From: RFTU01 sp049423145
Lineage (GTDB): Bacteria > Pseudomonadota > Gammaproteobacteria > Burkholderiales > Burkholderiaceae_C
NCBI GenBank assembly: GCA_049423145.1
Contig: JBMSQF010000016.1
Location: forward strand, 1-42,770
DNA length: 42,770 nucleotides
Direction of reading: 5' to 3'
Shown here: positions 41,468 through 42,770 of the stretch, piece by piece
How positions within the stretch are numbered: position 1 is the stretch's first letter
Layout: every line of letters begins with the position of its first letter
The notes under the pieces: generated by a model
Databases searched by the model: none
Seen by the model: only the letters and a program-made list of their open reading frames with translations
What the model was told of the DNA's origin: nothing
Made by a program: the position numbers and the translations under genes

Positions 41468-42770
41468 GTGAACTACGCCCTGTTTGATGATGCCGGCCGA
41501 TTCCTCGCCGGTCGTGTGATGTCCGAAGCCGAGAGTTCGCTGCAGGTCGAACTGGAGTCGGGCAAGCGCGTGAAGGTCAAGACCAGCCACCTGCTGCTGC
41601 GCTTCTCGGAGCCGGGTCCCGCCGAACTGTTGTCGCGCGCCCGAGAGATCGCCTCGGAGATCGACCTGGACCTTGCTTGGGAATTCGCACCCGACGGGGA
41701 GTTCGGTTTCGCAGACCTGGCCCGCGACTACTTCGACCCCCGGGCAGACTCGACCCACCAAGCCGCTGCCCTGCTGCGCCTCTTCGAAGCCCCTCACTAC
41801 TTCCGACGCGTGGGCAAGGGCGTGTTCCGCAAGGCGTCCGAGGAGACCCTCAAGGCCGCGCTCTTGGGTATCGAGCGCAAGAAACAGATCGCAGCGCAGA
41901 TCGAGCAGTGGGCACAGGCACTCATGGCGGGCGAGTGCCCGAACGCCATTCGCGAGCAGCTCTATCGCATCCTGTTCAAGCCCGACAAGAACGCCCCTGA
42001 ATACAAGGCCGTGGTTGAAGCGGCACGGCTGAGCCAGCGCTCGCCGCTGGACCTGCTGAAGGATGCGGGTGCCATCGACAGCCCCTACCAGTTCCACTGG
42101 AGACGCTTCCTCTTCGAACACTTTCCCAAAGGCACCGGCTTTCCCGCGGTTTCCGCCCCGGCGGTCCCGGACCACTTGCCGCTGGCCGAGGGTGTGCTGG
42201 CCTTCTCCATCGACGACTCCAGCACCACGGAGATCGATGATGCGCTGTCCCTTAGCGGACTGGGCACCGGGTCGGTGGTTCTGGGCATCCACATCGCCGC
42301 ACCGGGCCTGGCCATCACCCCGGGCACAGCCGTGGACCAGCTGGCGGTGCAGCGACTGTCCACCGTCTACATGCCCGGCCACAAGCTCACCATGCTGCCC
42401 GACGAAGTGGTGCAGGCCTACACGCTGACCGAAGGCCGCGCCAGCCCTGCTGTGAGCCTGTATGTGACGCTGGACGAGGCCACACTGGAGATTCGCGAGC
42501 GGCTCACGCGGGTGGAGCGGGTGCATGTGCAGGCCAACCTGCGCCATGACCATCTGGAGGCGCATGTGACCGAAGCGGCCCTGCTGGGCGGGGAAGTGCC
42601 TGAGGAGGTGCCTGGTGAGGGCCAGACCGGCACGGCCATTCCCTTCCACCGCGAGTTGGCCTTTTGCTACCGCTTGGCGCGTCATCTCAAGGCCGATCGG
42701 GAGGCGGTGCGCGGCAAGCCGGAGACCTTCAACCGGCCCGATTTCAATTTCAAGCTCGAGGGGCGCGACG
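41468..42770 (+). CDS. RNase II/R-family (RNB domain) ribonuclease, 3' end missing
   Basis: The first 434 codons of a 3'-5' exoribonuclease. After an N-terminal region of about 240 residues (NYALFDDAGRFLAGRVMSEA, then SGKRVKVK), the RNB catalytic domain starts with FSIDDSSTTEIDDALS near residue 247, whose aspartates bind the metal ions, and continues with VVLGIHIAAPG and LAVQRLSTVYMPG. No stop occurs before the right edge. GTG at 41468 is the start, because family members begin NYxLFxDxGxFLAGRVMSE; the next in-frame ATG is 17 codons in and would cut this conserved segment. The N-terminus differs from RNase R, which starts with a helix-turn-helix region, so this is probably the shorter Burkholderiales RNB protein. 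Confidence 0.9.
   Translation, partial: MNYALFDDAGRFLAGRVMSEAESSLQVELESGKRVKVKTSHLLLRFSEPGPAELLSRAREIASEIDLDLAWEFAPDGEFGFADLARDYFDPRADSTHQAAALLRLFEAPHYFRRVGKGVFRKASEETLKAALLGIERKKQIAAQIEQWAQALMAGECPNAIREQLYRILFKPDKNAPEYKAVVEAARLSQRSPLDLLKDAGAIDSPYQFHWRRFLFEHFPKGTGFPAVSAPAVPDHLPLAEGVLAFSIDDSSTTEIDDALSLSGLGTGSVVLGIHIAAPGLAITPGTAVDQLAVQRLSTVYMPGHKLTMLPDEVVQAYTLTEGRASPAVSLYVTLDEATLEIRERLTRVERVHVQANLRHDHLEAHVTEAALLGGEVPEEVPGEGQTGTAIPFHRELAFCYRLARHLKADREAVRGKPETFNRPDFNFKLEGRD

Noticed and set aside
40649..42685. Minus-strand open frame of 678 codons opposite the SDR and RNB genes
   Set aside because: It spans two real genes and their spacer on the other strand, which is typical of a compositional artefact.

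Overview
The window is GC-rich, gene-dense chromosomal DNA from a betaproteobacterium, almost certainly order Burkholderiales. The evidence is the set of gene neighbourhoods: secA next to argJ, petABC-sspAB followed by tRNA-Thr, hisI-hisE-HIT-tatABC facing an HtrA-type protease, yqgE-ruvX-pyrR-pyrB-pyrC', and rubredoxin/thiD-like/hemL. Family-level placement (Comamonadaceae or Sphaerotilaceae type) is only an inference. I see no insertion sequence, prophage, CRISPR array, toxin-antitoxin pair or biosynthetic cluster. The content is mainly housekeeping, and both edges cut a gene.

Layout. 1-8903 (minus strand): a very large DUF3683 FAD/iron-sulfur oxidoreductase running off the left edge, an MFS exporter, argJ and secA. 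8982-9687 (plus): a YchJ-like SEC-C protein overlapping a DciA/DUF721-like gene. 9695-14064 (minus): tRNA-Thr(UGU), sspB, sspA and the cytochrome bc1 operon petA-petB-petC, with a recognisable sigma-70 promoter ahead of petA. 14236-16015 (minus): pdxA, whose stop codon lies inside a five-copy 11-bp tandem repeat, and a Nif3-like gene. 16079-17233 (plus): an HtrA-family protease gene interrupted by an in-frame TAA. 17235-32053: an unbroken minus-strand block of about 15 kb (yqgE, ruvX, pyrR, pyrB, pyrC', an acyltransferase, argB, a HAD phosphatase, slmA, pdeM, glgC, glgA, a DUF815 ATPase, a MutT-like NUDIX gene, hisI, hisE, a HIT gene, tatA, tatB, tatC). 32087-42770: phrB (plus), rubredoxin (minus), then thiD-like, hemL, mpl, a large zinc-metalloprotease lipoprotein, an SDR reductase and an RNB-domain ribonuclease that runs off the right edge, all plus.

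Functional themes are arginine (argJ, argB), pyrimidine (pyrR, pyrB, noncatalytic pyrC'), histidine (hisI, hisE), glycogen (glgC, glgA), vitamin B6 and heme synthesis (pdxA, hemL), protein export (secA, tatABC), respiration (bc1), proteolysis control (sspA, sspB, HtrA), and DNA or nucleotide maintenance (phrB, pdeM, ruvX, MutT-like). Many neighbours overlap by 1-7 bp or are a few bp apart, so translational coupling is common. The only gaps over 150 bp are 11001-11174, which holds a bulged hairpin, and 14065-14276, which holds the petA promoter and the tandem repeat.

No convincing new multi-gene system was found. The points most worth a second look are the nonsense codon that separates the membrane anchor of the HtrA protease from its catalytic part, a repeated -10-like motif placed exactly six bases before several start codons (suggesting leaderless mRNAs), the tandem repeat that ends pdxA, a ThiD-like kinase lacking the usual catalytic residue, and signs that otherwise conserved gene clusters have been reshuffled.
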